In this document: positions 1 through 7,654 of the stretch, piece after piece
How positions within the stretch are numbered: the first letter of the stretch is position 1
Layout of the letters: every line of letters begins with the position of its first letter
Assembly (NCBI GenBank): GCA_034435395.1
Contig: DAOTXK010000224.1
Coordinates: 1-24,190 of the forward strand
Source of the DNA: DAOTXK01 sp034435395
Lineage (GTDB): Bacteria > Chloroflexota > Anaerolineae > Aggregatilineales > Ch27
Length of the DNA: 24,190 nucleotides
Reading direction: 5' to 3'
The notes under the pieces: model-generated
Databases searched by the model: none
Seen by the model: the letters and a program-made list of their open reading frames with translations, nothing else
Told to the model about the DNA's origin: nothing
Program-made: the position numbers and the translations under genes

Positions 1-1
1 G

Positions 2-1420
2 CTCAAGGAAGCGGCCACCAAGACCAATGACATCGCCGGCGATGGCACGACCACGGCCACGCTGCTGGCCCAAACGATCGTCAATGAAGGGCTGAAGAAT
101 GTGGCCGCTGGCGCTAACCCCATGCTGCTCAAACGCGGCATCGAAGCGGCCACATCGAAAGTGGCCGAGGCCATTCGGGAGATGGCCATTGATATCAGCA
201 CCAAGGACAAGATCGCCGCTGTGGCCGCCATCAGCGCCCAGAACCAGGAAATCGGCGATCTGATCGCCGAAGTCATGGACAAGGTCGGCAATGACGGCGT
301 CGTCACGGTGGAGGAGAGCCGCGGCCTGGAGTTCGAGATCGAGTACGTGGAAGGTATGCAGTTCGACCGCGGCTACATCAGCCCCTATTTCATCACCAGC
401 CCCGAAACCATGGAAGCCGTCATTGAGGAACCCTATATCCTCATTCACGACAAGAAGATCAGCGCCGCGACCGACATCGTCCCTATCCTCGAAAAACTGG
501 TCCAGATCGGCAAGCGCGACCTGGTCATCATTGCCGAGGATGTGGACGGCGAAGCGCTGGCGACCCTGGTGTTGAACAAGCTACGCGGCATGTTGAACGT
601 GCTGGCTGTCAAAGCGCCCGGCTTCGGCGATCGGCGAAAGGCCATGCTGCGTGACATCGCCATCCTGACCGGCGGCCAGGTCATCACCGAGGAAATGGGC
701 CGCAAGCTGGAAAGCGTCCAGGTTAGCGATCTGGGGCGCGCGGGCAAGGTCGTGAGCACCAAGGAAGATACCACCATCATCGACGGCGCTGGCGATGAGA
801 AAGCCATCAAGGGCCGTATCGAAGAGATCAAGGTGGAGATCGAAAACAGCACCAGCGACTACGACCGCGAGAAGCTACAGGAGCGCCTGGCCAAGCTGGC
901 CGGTGGTGTGGCGGTCATCCGGGTGGGTGCCGCGACTGAGGTCGAGCTTAAAGAGAAGAAGCACCGGGTGGAAGATGCGCTGAGCGCAACCCGTGCGGCG
1001 GTGGAAGAGGGCATCGTGCCCGGTGGCGGCGTGGCCCTGATTAATGCCATGGAGTCGCTCGATGGCTTTAAGATGACCTTCGATGACGAGAATACCGGTG
1101 TCGTCATTCTGCGCCGCGCCCTCGAAGAGCCGATGAAGAAAATCGCCGAAAACGCTGGTGAGGACGGCGGAGTGGTCATCCAAAGCGTGCGCCGCCTTCA
1201 GGCTGAGAAGAAAAACAAGAACATCGGCTTTGAAGTGCTCAAGGGCGAGTACGTCGACATGATCGAGGCCGGAATCATCGATCCCGCCAAGGTCACCCGG
1301 GGCGCCCTGGAGAATGCGGCCAGCATCGCTGCCATGATCCTGACGACTGAGGCGCTGATCACTGACCTGCCTGAGGAGAAAACTTCGACGCCAGCCGCGC
1401 CGAATAGCATGGACTACTAA
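2..1420 (+). CDS. groL: Chaperonin GroEL (Hsp60), 5'-truncated by window edge
   Basis: This is the 60-kDa chaperonin subunit that forms the double-ring ATP-driven protein-folding chamber in the cytoplasm. The open frame runs in from the left edge, and the 472 residues present correspond to about residue 74 to the end of E. coli GroEL. The ATP-site segment AGDGTTTAT is at the start of the window (Asp equivalent to E. coli D87). The apical EGMQFDRGYISPYF block, the VEDALSATRAAVEEG block (catalytic Asp equivalent to D398) and PGGGVAL are all present. The C-terminus ends PAAPNSMDY and lacks the usual Gly-Gly-Met repeat tail. The start codon and any groES lie outside the window. A strong hairpin terminator follows 24 bp after the stop, so this is the last gene of its transcript. 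Identity is certain; whether it is the housekeeping or a secondary GroEL copy cannot be told. Confidence 0.97.
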   Translation, partial: LKEAATKTNDIAGDGTTTATLLAQTIVNEGLKNVAAGANPMLLKRGIEAATSKVAEAIREMAIDISTKDKIAAVAAISAQNQEIGDLIAEVMDKVGNDGVVTVEESRGLEFEIEYVEGMQFDRGYISPYFITSPETMEAVIEEPYILIHDKKISAATDIVPILEKLVQIGKRDLVIIAEDVDGEALATLVLNKLRGMLNVLAVKAPGFGDRRKAMLRDIAILTGGQVITEEMGRKLESVQVSDLGRAGKVVSTKEDTTIIDGAGDEKAIKGRIEEIKVEIENSTSDYDREKLQERLAKLAGGVAVIRVGAATEVELKEKKHRVEDALSATRAAVEEGIVPGGGVALINAMESLDGFKMTFDDENTGVVILRRALEEPMKKIAENAGEDGGVVIQSVRRLQAEKKNKNIGFEVLKGEYVDMIEAGIIDPAKVTRGALENAASIAAMILTTEALITDLPEEKTSTPAAPNSMDY

Positions 1421-1443
1421 ACGGGCAGACTCGATTAAGAATC

Positions 1444-1472
1444 AAAGGGGTTGCCACCGGCAGCCCCTTTTT
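1444..1472 (+). terminator. Rho-independent terminator of groEL
   Basis: AAAGGGGTTGCC and GGCAGCCCCTTT form a 12-bp stem with one G-U pair and a 3-nt ACC loop. It is followed by a T run (TTTTT counting the stem end). It starts 24 bp after the groEL stop codon and lies before the predicted promoter of the next gene. Confidence 0.85.
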
Positions 1473-1511
1473 GATCCCCAGCGCCTGCCCCCTCTGAGGC
1501 CCATGATTCAA

Positions 1512-1540
1512 TTGCATCCCTCTCCACTTGTCTATACACT
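1512..1540 (+). promoter_or_regulatory. Possible sigma-70-type promoter of the kinase gene
   Basis: TTGCAT (1512-1517) and TACACT (1535-1540) are separated by 17 bp, just downstream of the groEL terminator. The predicted start of transcription near 1547 lies downstream of the ATG at 1503 and upstream of an AGGGG ribosome site at 1553-1557. It therefore favours the GTG start at 1566. Pattern match only. Confidence 0.4.
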
Positions 1541-1565
1541 CACAGGCGAAGCAGGGGCACTCACG

Positions 1566-2978
1566 GTGAGCAAACCGCAAATAATACTCATCGTCAACAG
1601 TTCCGCCCGCGAGCGAGCATTTCTGACGGACGCTCTGCACCGTGCCGCCAGCTTTCAGACGCTCGGGGCCAGCAGTTGGGAGGAAGGGCTTTCCCTGGCC
1701 CTCCAACACCATCCCGATCTGGTGGTGGCCGACTACTCGCTGCCCCCCCATGACGGCCTGGCGCTGTTCTCCGCCCTGCGTCAGGCCGGTTGTTACAGCC
1801 CCATGATTCTCACCACCGCCCAGGGATCGGAGGCCCTGGCTGTGGAATGCCTGCGCGCCGGCATCAGCGATTATCTGAACCAACCGATCGAAGGGGAGGA
1901 ATTCCTCACCGCGGTCAAAAGGGCGCTGTCGAAGGCAAAACCACGACACCCGGCGCTGGACCTGAGCGACTTCCTGGAAAATGCTCAGGAGGCTGTCATT
2001 GCCGTAGATACCCAGGGTAGACTGGCCTTCTGCAACGCCGTTGCCCGACAACTTTTCAGTATTGAGGATGCGGCGGCAACCGCCCGCCCCCGGGCAGAAG
2101 TAGCCATCCGAAACACCCAACTCCTGGAGCTACTTACCGGAGAAACCTCATCCTGTCGCGGGGCGCGCCGCGAGATCGTCCTCCACAACGGCGCTCTGAC
2201 GCTGCACGCCCAACTCACGGCCATCGAGAATGTGGGCTGCCTCGTTGTGATGCAAAACATCACCCATCTGAAAGAACTCGACCGCATCAAAAGCGAATTT
2301 GTCCACCGCGTTTCCCGTGATATTCGCTCGCCGCTGACCACTATCCTGGGCTATGCGGAGCTGATGGCGCGCATGGGACCGGTAAACGAGCGCCAGCGGC
2401 AATTCATTGACCGGATCATCTTCAGCGTTCAATCCATCACCGCCCTGCTCGCGGACCTGCTGGATCTCAGCCAGTTGGAAGCAGGCTTTGCGGCTGACCT
2501 GGAACCCACCCAGCTCGCCCTGATTGTGCGATATGCGGTAGACGGAATCCGTCCGCTCATCGAGGCCAAGAATCTATCACTGGCGGTCTCGCTTCCCGAC
2601 CACCTGCCGCACATGCTGGGACATCCGATTCGCCTCCGCCAAATGGTCCACCATCTGCTGGACAACGCTGTCAAATTCACACCGGCAGAGGGGATGTTAC
2701 ACATCTCGCTTGATAAACAGGGGGACTTTCTCGTCCTGCGGGTATCCGATAGCGGGATCGGCATACCGGCGGAAGATCAACCCCACGTATTTGAGAGGTT
2801 TTATCGCGCCCGGAACGTTGTCGGGGATTACGAAGGCGCTGGTTTGGGCCTATCCCTCGTCAAGAGTATCGTCGATGGACACAACGGCCGGGTGTGGGTA
2901 GAGAGTCAGTCAGGCGTCGGCACCACTGTCACCATCATGTTCCCCGCTTGCCGCGGCCATCCTGAATCATCCCGGTAG
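1566..2978 (+). CDS. Receiver-PAS-histidine-kinase-like protein with degenerate phosphotransfer residues
   Basis: This is a soluble two-component-type sensor of 470 residues from the GTG at 1566, which has AGGGG 8 nt upstream. An in-frame ATG at 1503 would add 21 residues but has its GAGG only 3 nt away. Order: receiver domain (~1-120), PAS domain (~135-237), HisKA dimerisation helices (~240-300), HATPase_c (~345-460). The ATP-binding half looks intact: N-box LLDNAVKF, G1 box DSGIGIP, F-box FERFY, G2 box GAGLGLS. The phospho-accepting His of the H-box is Arg251 (VSRDIRSPL instead of VSHELRTPL). The receiver keeps its Asp56 but has Asn-Ser where the acidic pair should be and Gln106 where the conserved Lys should be. 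There are no membrane segments and no adjacent partner regulator. It may be a pseudokinase or scaffold, or may use nearby His247. The stop is 1 bp from the convergent rfbB stop. Confidence 0.88.
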   Translation: MSKPQIILIVNSSARERAFLTDALHRAASFQTLGASSWEEGLSLALQHHPDLVVADYSLPPHDGLALFSALRQAGCYSPMILTTAQGSEALAVECLRAGISDYLNQPIEGEEFLTAVKRALSKAKPRHPALDLSDFLENAQEAVIAVDTQGRLAFCNAVARQLFSIEDAAATARPRAEVAIRNTQLLELLTGETSSCRGARREIVLHNGALTLHAQLTAIENVGCLVVMQNITHLKELDRIKSEFVHRVSRDIRSPLTTILGYAELMARMGPVNERQRQFIDRIIFSVQSITALLADLLDLSQLEAGFAADLEPTQLALIVRYAVDGIRPLIEAKNLSLAVSLPDHLPHMLGHPIRLRQMVHHLLDNAVKFTPAEGMLHISLDKQGDFLVLRVSDSGIGIPAEDQPHVFERFYRARNVVGDYEGAGLGLSLVKSIVDGHNGRVWVESQSGVGTTVTIMFPACRGHPESSR

Positions 2979-2979
2979 C

Positions 2980-4002
2980 TCAAGTTTCGGATAACCGCTC
3001 GGCATATTGGGCCTTGTAATACTCCAGATACTCGCCGGTCTTGATCTTGCGCCACCACCATTCATTATTCACGTACCACTGAGCCGTCTCACGGAGCGCC
3101 ACTTCGAAAGGATGCTGCTGCCGCCAGCCCAGCGCCCGTAACTTATCGCAATTCATCGCATAGCGTCGATCATGCCCTGGACGATCCTGGACATGGCGGA
3201 TCAGGCTTTCGGGCTTGCCGAGTTCCTTCAGCAACTGGCGCACTACATCAATATTATGCTTCTCACACTCGCCAGCGACATTGTAGGCCTCGCCAGCGAC
3301 CCCACGATGCAGCACCGTGTCAATTCCCGTCACATGATCGTCCACGTACAGCCAGTCTCGAACCTGCATCCCATCGCCGTAAAGCGGCAGCGACCGGCCA
3401 TCGATGGCTTCAGTGATGAACAGCGGAAGCAGTTTCTCCGGATACTGATAGGGGCCAAAGGTGTTGCTGCCGCGAGTCACGACCACGTCCAGGTCAAAGG
3501 TCCGGCGATAGGCCCGGATCATCAACTCGGCGCTGGCCTTAGAAGCGGCATAGGGACTGTTGGGCGCAAAGGGATCGGTCTCGACTGAGTAGCCTTCCTG
3601 GATATCGCCATAAACTTCGTCCGTGCTGACATGCAGCATCCGTTCGACGCCCAGCGCGCGCATCATGTCCAGCAGGATGTACGTGCCGACCACATCGGTA
3701 TGGATGAAGGCGTCTGGCGAAAGAATGCTGCGGTCGACATGTGTCTCCGCCGCGAAATTGACAATGGTATCGATATTGTAACGCTCGATCACGCGCTTCA
3801 CCGTCTCGCGGTTGGCGATATCCCCGCGCTCAATCCGATAGCGCGGGTCGTCATGCACCGGCAGCAGGTTGTCCAGGTTCCCGGCATACGTCAGCTTGTC
3901 CAGCACGATGATATGGTAATCAGGATAGGTATTGATCATGTAACGCACGAACGCACTACCGATAAAACCCGCTCCCCCCGTCACCAGGATATGCTTCATC
4001 AC
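2980..4002 (-). CDS. rfbB: dTDP-glucose 4,6-dehydratase
   Basis: This NAD-dependent short-chain dehydrogenase/reductase converts dTDP-glucose to dTDP-4-keto-6-deoxyglucose, the second step of dTDP-rhamnose and other deoxysugar synthesis. The 340 residues match the family length. The Rossmann motif TGGAGFIGS is at 8-16, the catalytic Thr-Asp-Glu is in STDEVYGD (127-129), and the YxxxK pair is Y151/K155. The start is GTG at 4002 (GGGGAG 7 nt upstream) or ATG at 3999 (10 nt); the two differ by one residue. It lies 22 bp downstream of the thymidylyltransferase that makes its substrate, on the same strand, so the two are almost certainly co-transcribed. No rmlC or rmlD follows; the next gene is convergent. 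Confidence 0.96.
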   Translation of the reverse strand: MMKHILVTGGAGFIGSAFVRYMINTYPDYHIIVLDKLTYAGNLDNLLPVHDDPRYRIERGDIANRETVKRVIERYNIDTIVNFAAETHVDRSILSPDAFIHTDVVGTYILLDMMRALGVERMLHVSTDEVYGDIQEGYSVETDPFAPNSPYAASKASAELMIRAYRRTFDLDVVVTRGSNTFGPYQYPEKLLPLFITEAIDGRSLPLYGDGMQVRDWLYVDDHVTGIDTVLHRGVAGEAYNVAGECEKHNIDVVRQLLKELGKPESLIRHVQDRPGHDRRYAMNCDKLRALGWRQQHPFEVALRETAQWYVNNEWWWRKIKTGEYLEYYKAQYAERLSET

Positions 4003-4024
4003 TCAACTACTCCCCGTTCCCAAA

Positions 4025-5092
4025 CTACAGGCCGACTTTACTGTGATCGCCCAGGTTAAGCTTAAGCGCCTTGGGACGATATTCGCTCTTCTGCACCAGG
4101 GCTTGCCGCCCGATCAGACTGTCCTGCACGCGCACTTCAATATCCCGCATCACGCTGTGCTCCAGCACGATCGAGCGATCGATCTCACAGTTTTCGATGA
4201 GCACATGGTGATAAATGCTGGTGAAGGGACCGATATAACTGTTGACAATGCGAGTATGCTCGCCAATGATGGCCGGGCCACGAATCGTACTGTTGATGAT
4301 CTCGGCCCCCGCCTGAATCGTCACTCGCGAGTCGACCTCCGAATGCTCATCCACGAAGCCGAGAACCTCCGGTTTGAGTTCGTCCAGCACCTTGCTGTTG
4401 GCTTCCAGCATGTCATCCGGATGACCGGTATCGATCCACCAGCCCTGGTGGACATAGGGAAATACGGTGTACCCGTGATCGACCAGCCACTGGATCGCAT
4501 CGGTGATTTCCAGCTCACCGCGCCAGGAAGGTTGGATAGCCTCGGTCGCTTCAAAGATGTGATGGTCGAACATATAAATGCCGACCAGCGCCAGGTCCGA
4601 CGGCGGCACTTTGGGTTTTTCGATCAATTGTTGGACCTGGCCATCGGGGGTCAGCTTGGCGACGCCGTACTGCTCTGGATGCTCAACGCGCGTCAGGACA
4701 ATCTGGCTGTTCCATTCAGGGTGCTGGTCAAAATCGGTGATCAGGCGGTGAATGCCGCCCTGAATGACATTATCGCCCAAAAACATCACAAAGCGGTCAT
4801 CCCCCAAAAAATCCCTGGCTATCTTCACCGCGTGGGCCAGGCCCAACGGCTGGGGCTGAGAGATATACGTGATCGACGCCCCCCAGCGGCTACCATCCCC
4901 GACCGCCTCGCGAATCTCCGGACCGGTGTCACCAATCACAATGCCGATCTCGCCGATACCGGCATCCCGAATGGACTCAATCACGCGGAACAGAATCGGC
5001 TTATTGGCCACCGGAATCAACTGTTTGGCGCGCGTGTACGTCAGGGGATAAAGACGTGTCCCTTTCCCCCCGCTAAGAATCAGGCCCTTCAT
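4025..5092 (-). CDS. rmlA: Glucose-1-phosphate thymidylyltransferase, long form with C-terminal beta-helix
   Basis: This enzyme makes dTDP-glucose from dTTP and glucose-1-phosphate. The N-terminal nucleotidyltransferase fold carries GGKGTRLYPLT (8-18), Lys23 and Lys31, the LGDN metal/nucleotide segment (105-108) and the sugar-binding EKP motif. Residues ~250-330 contain the alternating small/hydrophobic hexapeptide pattern of a left-handed parallel beta-helix. At 355 residues it belongs to the long RmlA type (StrD-like) rather than the ~290-residue RffH/RfbA type. The ATG at 5092 has AAGGAA about 8 nt upstream. It sits 49 bp after the BY-kinase gene and 22 bp before rfbB. The long type is often linked to dTDP-sugar pathways other than plain rhamnose, so the final sugar is unknown. 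Confidence 0.94.
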   Translation of the reverse strand: MKGLILSGGKGTRLYPLTYTRAKQLIPVANKPILFRVIESIRDAGIGEIGIVIGDTGPEIREAVGDGSRWGASITYISQPQPLGLAHAVKIARDFLGDDRFVMFLGDNVIQGGIHRLITDFDQHPEWNSQIVLTRVEHPEQYGVAKLTPDGQVQQLIEKPKVPPSDLALVGIYMFDHHIFEATEAIQPSWRGELEITDAIQWLVDHGYTVFPYVHQGWWIDTGHPDDMLEANSKVLDELKPEVLGFVDEHSEVDSRVTIQAGAEIINSTIRGPAIIGEHTRIVNSYIGPFTSIYHHVLIENCEIDRSIVLEHSVMRDIEVRVQDSLIGRQALVQKSEYRPKALKLNLGDHSKVGL

Positions 5093-5141
5093 GGTCGCAG
5101 TTCCTTCTATCTAGCTTCCTCTACGTAGACACCCAAACCCG

Positions 5142-5804
5142 TCAACCGTAATATTCGCGGACCGCTGCATCGCGAGGCGCGTTCGTCAGGACACTGCCCA
5201 GTACGCGCACCTTCACCTGATCCAACAACTCCTTGGCGCGCATGGCGTGGTCACGACGGGTATGACCGGCCCGCATCACCAAAACCACGCCATCCACCTT
5301 GGAACCGAGAATAACCGCATCCGATACCGCCAGGACGGGCGGGGCGTCAAACAGGACGATCTCAGCCCGGGCCTTCAGCACACCGATCACCTCGTCCATC
5401 CTGCGGCTGCCCAGCAAATCCGCCGGATTAGGCGGCAACTGGCCACTGGTCAACACCGACAAATGCTCCACGCCCACATCTTGAAACGGCGGGTTGGCCA
5501 TGGCCCCGGCTTCCAGCATCATCGTCGTCAGGCCACGTTCGTTCGGCAGCTCCCACAACGTGTGTTGCTGCGGTCGCCGGAGGTCACAGTCCACCAGAAT
5601 GGTATCGTGTCCGCCCTGGGCCAGCGTGACGGCGAGGTTGGCGACCACCGTGCTCTTGCCCGATCGCGGCGTCGGGCTGGTAAACACCAGCCCATGCACC
5701 GGCTGATCCACCGTCGAAAACAGCAGGCTGGTGCGCAAGGTGCGATAAGCTTCAGACGCGGGTGCCCGTGGATCAACCAGCGTGATCAAGCCAGACGTAG
5801 CCAT
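5142..5804 (-). CDS. CpsD/CapB-family bacterial tyrosine kinase
   Basis: This 220-residue P-loop ATPase of the BY-kinase family normally pairs with a Wzz-type membrane activator to control chain length and export of capsule or exopolysaccharide. The N-terminal activation region contains the typical SEAYRTLRTSL. Walker A is SPTPRSGKST (43-52), Walker A' is ILVDCDLRRP (69-78) and Walker B is IVLFDAPP (149-156). The usual Gly-Glu before GKST is Arg-Ser here. The C-terminal tail has only Tyr218 and Tyr219 rather than a long Tyr cluster. The gene lies 26 bp after the wzz-like gene, consistent with the split (Firmicutes-type) kinase plus activator arrangement. The AAGGAG upstream is 12 nt from ATG, rather far. 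A MinD-like function is less likely given the neighbours. Confidence 0.88.
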   Translation of the reverse strand: MATSGLITLVDPRAPASEAYRTLRTSLLFSTVDQPVHGLVFTSPTPRSGKSTVVANLAVTLAQGGHDTILVDCDLRRPQQHTLWELPNERGLTTMMLEAGAMANPPFQDVGVEHLSVLTSGQLPPNPADLLGSRRMDEVIGVLKARAEIVLFDAPPVLAVSDAVILGSKVDGVVLVMRAGHTRRDHAMRAKELLDQVKVRVLGSVLTNAPRDAAVREYYG

Positions 5805-5830
5805 CAGTGCTATGCGCTCCTTTCCCTTAC

Positions 5831-6505
5831 CTACGACCGCCTCTGCACTTCTTCCGGCGGTATTGCCCCCAACACCGGGACCCCCAACGCCCGCGCCACA
5901 TCCTCTCGCCGACGAATGATATTCGATTCCAGGTATTCCAGCACAAAGACGATCACCCCACCCAACAAAAAACCCAGCACGGCCCCGGCCAGCACATTGA
6001 CCATGGTATTGGGCCGTATCTGGCTATATGTATTATCCACAGCATCCAGCAGATTCGCCCGGATGCGATCCTCGTAGCGGATACGCTGGTTTTCTTCGTT
6101 ACGCCAGAGCACGAACTGCTCGCCCCACTGGCGGGCGATCGCTCGCGCCAGGTCGCCATCTGGCAAATCAACGTCAACCGTGATGAGGAGGCGACTCTCA
6201 TCTGTATCCACCGTAACATGGCGGCGGAGTTCGCCGGGAACCATGTCCAGCTGCAAGATGTCAATCACCTCCCTGGCCCGGTCGTTGCTATCCAGGAACT
6301 CCTCGTAGGAGCGTATCAGCCGCGTCGTTGCCTCCGCCAGCCCCAGGTCAATCCGCGACGGCTGGAGCAGAATTTTCTGAGTCGCACGGTACACCGGGGT
6401 CTGTACCCGGCTGAACAGAAACGCGCTCGCTACGGTCAGGATCATCAACAGAATAATAATCCACCAGCGGCGGATAATGATACGCCCATACTCCATGAGG
6501 TTCAT
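5831..6505 (-). CDS. Wzz/CapA-type polysaccharide chain-length determinant
   Basis: This inner-membrane polysaccharide co-polymerase has one membrane helix near the N-terminus (RWWIIILLMILTVASAFLF), an outside domain with helical segments, a second helix (VNVLAGAVLGFLLGGVIVF) and a short cytoplasmic tail ending in GVPVLGAIPPE, the motif region that contacts the BY-kinase. I place the start at ATG 6505, not at the GTG at 6511: GAGGAGG abuts the GTG but lies 7 nt before this ATG. The protein is 224 residues, short for a full Wzz and similar to the Gram-positive CapA/CpsC type. It is the first gene of the wzz, kinase, rmlA, rfbB run. No glycosyltransferase, flippase or polymerase is in the window. 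Confidence 0.85.
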   Translation of the reverse strand: MNLMEYGRIIIRRWWIIILLMILTVASAFLFSRVQTPVYRATQKILLQPSRIDLGLAEATTRLIRSYEEFLDSNDRAREVIDILQLDMVPGELRRHVTVDTDESRLLITVDVDLPDGDLARAIARQWGEQFVLWRNEENQRIRYEDRIRANLLDAVDNTYSQIRPNTMVNVLAGAVLGFLLGGVIVFVLEYLESNIIRRREDVARALGVPVLGAIPPEEVQRRS

Positions 6506-6524
6506 AAACACCCCTCCTCAAAGC

Positions 6525-6538
6525 GGCGTTATTGTACC
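6525..6538 (-). promoter_or_regulatory. -10-like element before the polysaccharide operon
   Basis: On the minus strand this reads GGTACAATAACGCC, containing the -10-like TACAAT (6531-6536). It lies about 20 bp before the ATG at 6505, so the leader would be very short. The same 14 bases recur exactly at 13491-13504 upstream of another minus-strand gene. No convincing -35 box is seen. Confidence 0.35.
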
Positions 6539-6593
6539 CGGCATCGCGGCATCCTGCATCCTGCTACAACCTGATAATCGCCCCATGCATACA

Positions 6594-6627
6594 ACAAGGC
6601 CGGCTTCGCCGCGGAAGCCGACCTTGT
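6594..6627 (-). terminator. Hairpin between trxB and the polysaccharide operon
   Basis: Arms 6594-6607 and 6614-6627 (ACAAGGCCGGCTTC / GAAGCCGACCTTGT) pair over 14 positions around a 6-nt loop. The single non-match is C-A on the plus strand but G-U on the minus strand, so the structure is better in minus-strand RNA. It lies 40 bp after the trxB stop. No T run follows, so it may be a weak or factor-aided terminator. Confidence 0.45.
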
Positions 6628-6666
6628 CTAATGGTCTGTTATCCTATCGAAGGGACAGCCGCCGCC

Positions 6667-7593
6667 TCACTCCTCACGCTCCGCCAGCCAGCGTTCACAA
6701 CTCATGGCAGCCGCGCAGCCCTGCCCCACCGAGGTGGCAACCTGGCGGTAAATGTTATCCTGGATCTCACCAGCGGCGAATACTCCCTCGACACTGGTCA
6801 TCATCCGTCTGTCAGTGACCACGTAGCCCGCGTTGTCCAGCTCAAGCTGGCCCTGGAAGAGGTGACTGTTGGGGTCATGGCCGATGAAAATAAAGACGCC
6901 ATCCGTCTTAAACACGCTGCGCTCACCGGTCTTCCTGTTATGCAGGCGGACCTGCTGGACAGCGCCATCGCCCTCAATGGCTTCCACCACTGTATCCCAG
7001 ATGAACGTTATCTTCTCGTTGGCGAAGGCGCGTTTTTGCAGCGTGGCCCCGGCCCGCAATTCCTCACGGCGATGCACAATCGTCACTTTGCTGGCAAACT
7101 TCGTAAGGAAGATTCCCTCCTCCAGGGCACTGTCGCCGCCACCCACCACGACGACTTCCTTACCACGGAAGAAAAAACCGTCGCAAGTGCCGCAGTAGCT
7201 CACTCCCCGCCCCAGGAATTCCTCCTCGCCGGGAACGTGAAGCTTACGCGGGGTTGCGCCCACGGTTACAATCACCGCCTCCGCCTCATACTCGGCCTGG
7301 TGGGCCTTGATGGAAAAAGGGGGGCCTTGGGAGAAGTCAACTGCAATCGCCGAATCATAGACGATGCGTGCGTCAAACCGTTCCGCTTGCTGGCGCATCA
7401 GCTCCACCAGTTCAGGACCGGTCAACCCCTCCGGAAAGCCGGGATAATTCTCTATCTCACTGGTCAGCGCGATCTGTCCCCCCAGCAGATCGCCCGCCAG
7501 CACCAGCGGCTTCAGATTGGCGCGGCCCGTATAGAGCGCCGCCGTCAGACCCGCCGGGCCAGACCCGAGAATGATAACTTTCTCCTTCTGCAT
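6667..7593 (-). CDS. trxB: Thioredoxin reductase (NADPH)
   Basis: This FAD-dependent NADPH:thioredoxin disulfide reductase keeps thioredoxin reduced in the cytoplasm. The 308 residues match the low-molecular-weight family. The FAD-binding GSGPAG is at 10-15, the redox-active pair is C134-G-T-C137, the NADPH-binding GGGDSALEE is at 151-159, and HRREELRA (174-181) marks the NADPH 2'-phosphate pocket. The FAD-ribityl segment reads FAAGEIQD (272-279) where FAAGDxxD is usual. The Cys pair and HRR motif make this a true TrxR rather than a ferredoxin-NADP reductase of the same fold. GAGGAG lies about 11 nt before the ATG. Upstream on the same strand are an anti-sigma protein and an ECF sigma factor, the arrangement expected if trxB belongs to a disulfide-stress regulon. 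Confidence 0.96.
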   Translation of the reverse strand: MQKEKVIILGSGPAGLTAALYTGRANLKPLVLAGDLLGGQIALTSEIENYPGFPEGLTGPELVELMRQQAERFDARIVYDSAIAVDFSQGPPFSIKAHQAEYEAEAVIVTVGATPRKLHVPGEEEFLGRGVSYCGTCDGFFFRGKEVVVVGGGDSALEEGIFLTKFASKVTIVHRREELRAGATLQKRAFANEKITFIWDTVVEAIEGDGAVQQVRLHNRKTGERSVFKTDGVFIFIGHDPNSHLFQGQLELDNAGYVVTDRRMMTSVEGVFAAGEIQDNIYRQVATSVGQGCAAAMSCERWLAEREE

Positions 7594-7654
7594 GTGATGC
7601 TCATCTCCTCAAGTTAATACGGGAAGCCACGCCTGGAGATGCTTACACCCATGG

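Noticed and set aside
4043..5128. 361-codon plus-strand frame opposite rmlA
   Set aside because: It is the mirror of rmlA, whose motifs are unmistakable. The antisense translation has no recognisable domain or ribosome site.
6532..7617. 361-codon plus-strand frame opposite trxB
   Set aside because: High-G+C shadow of a clear thioredoxin reductase.
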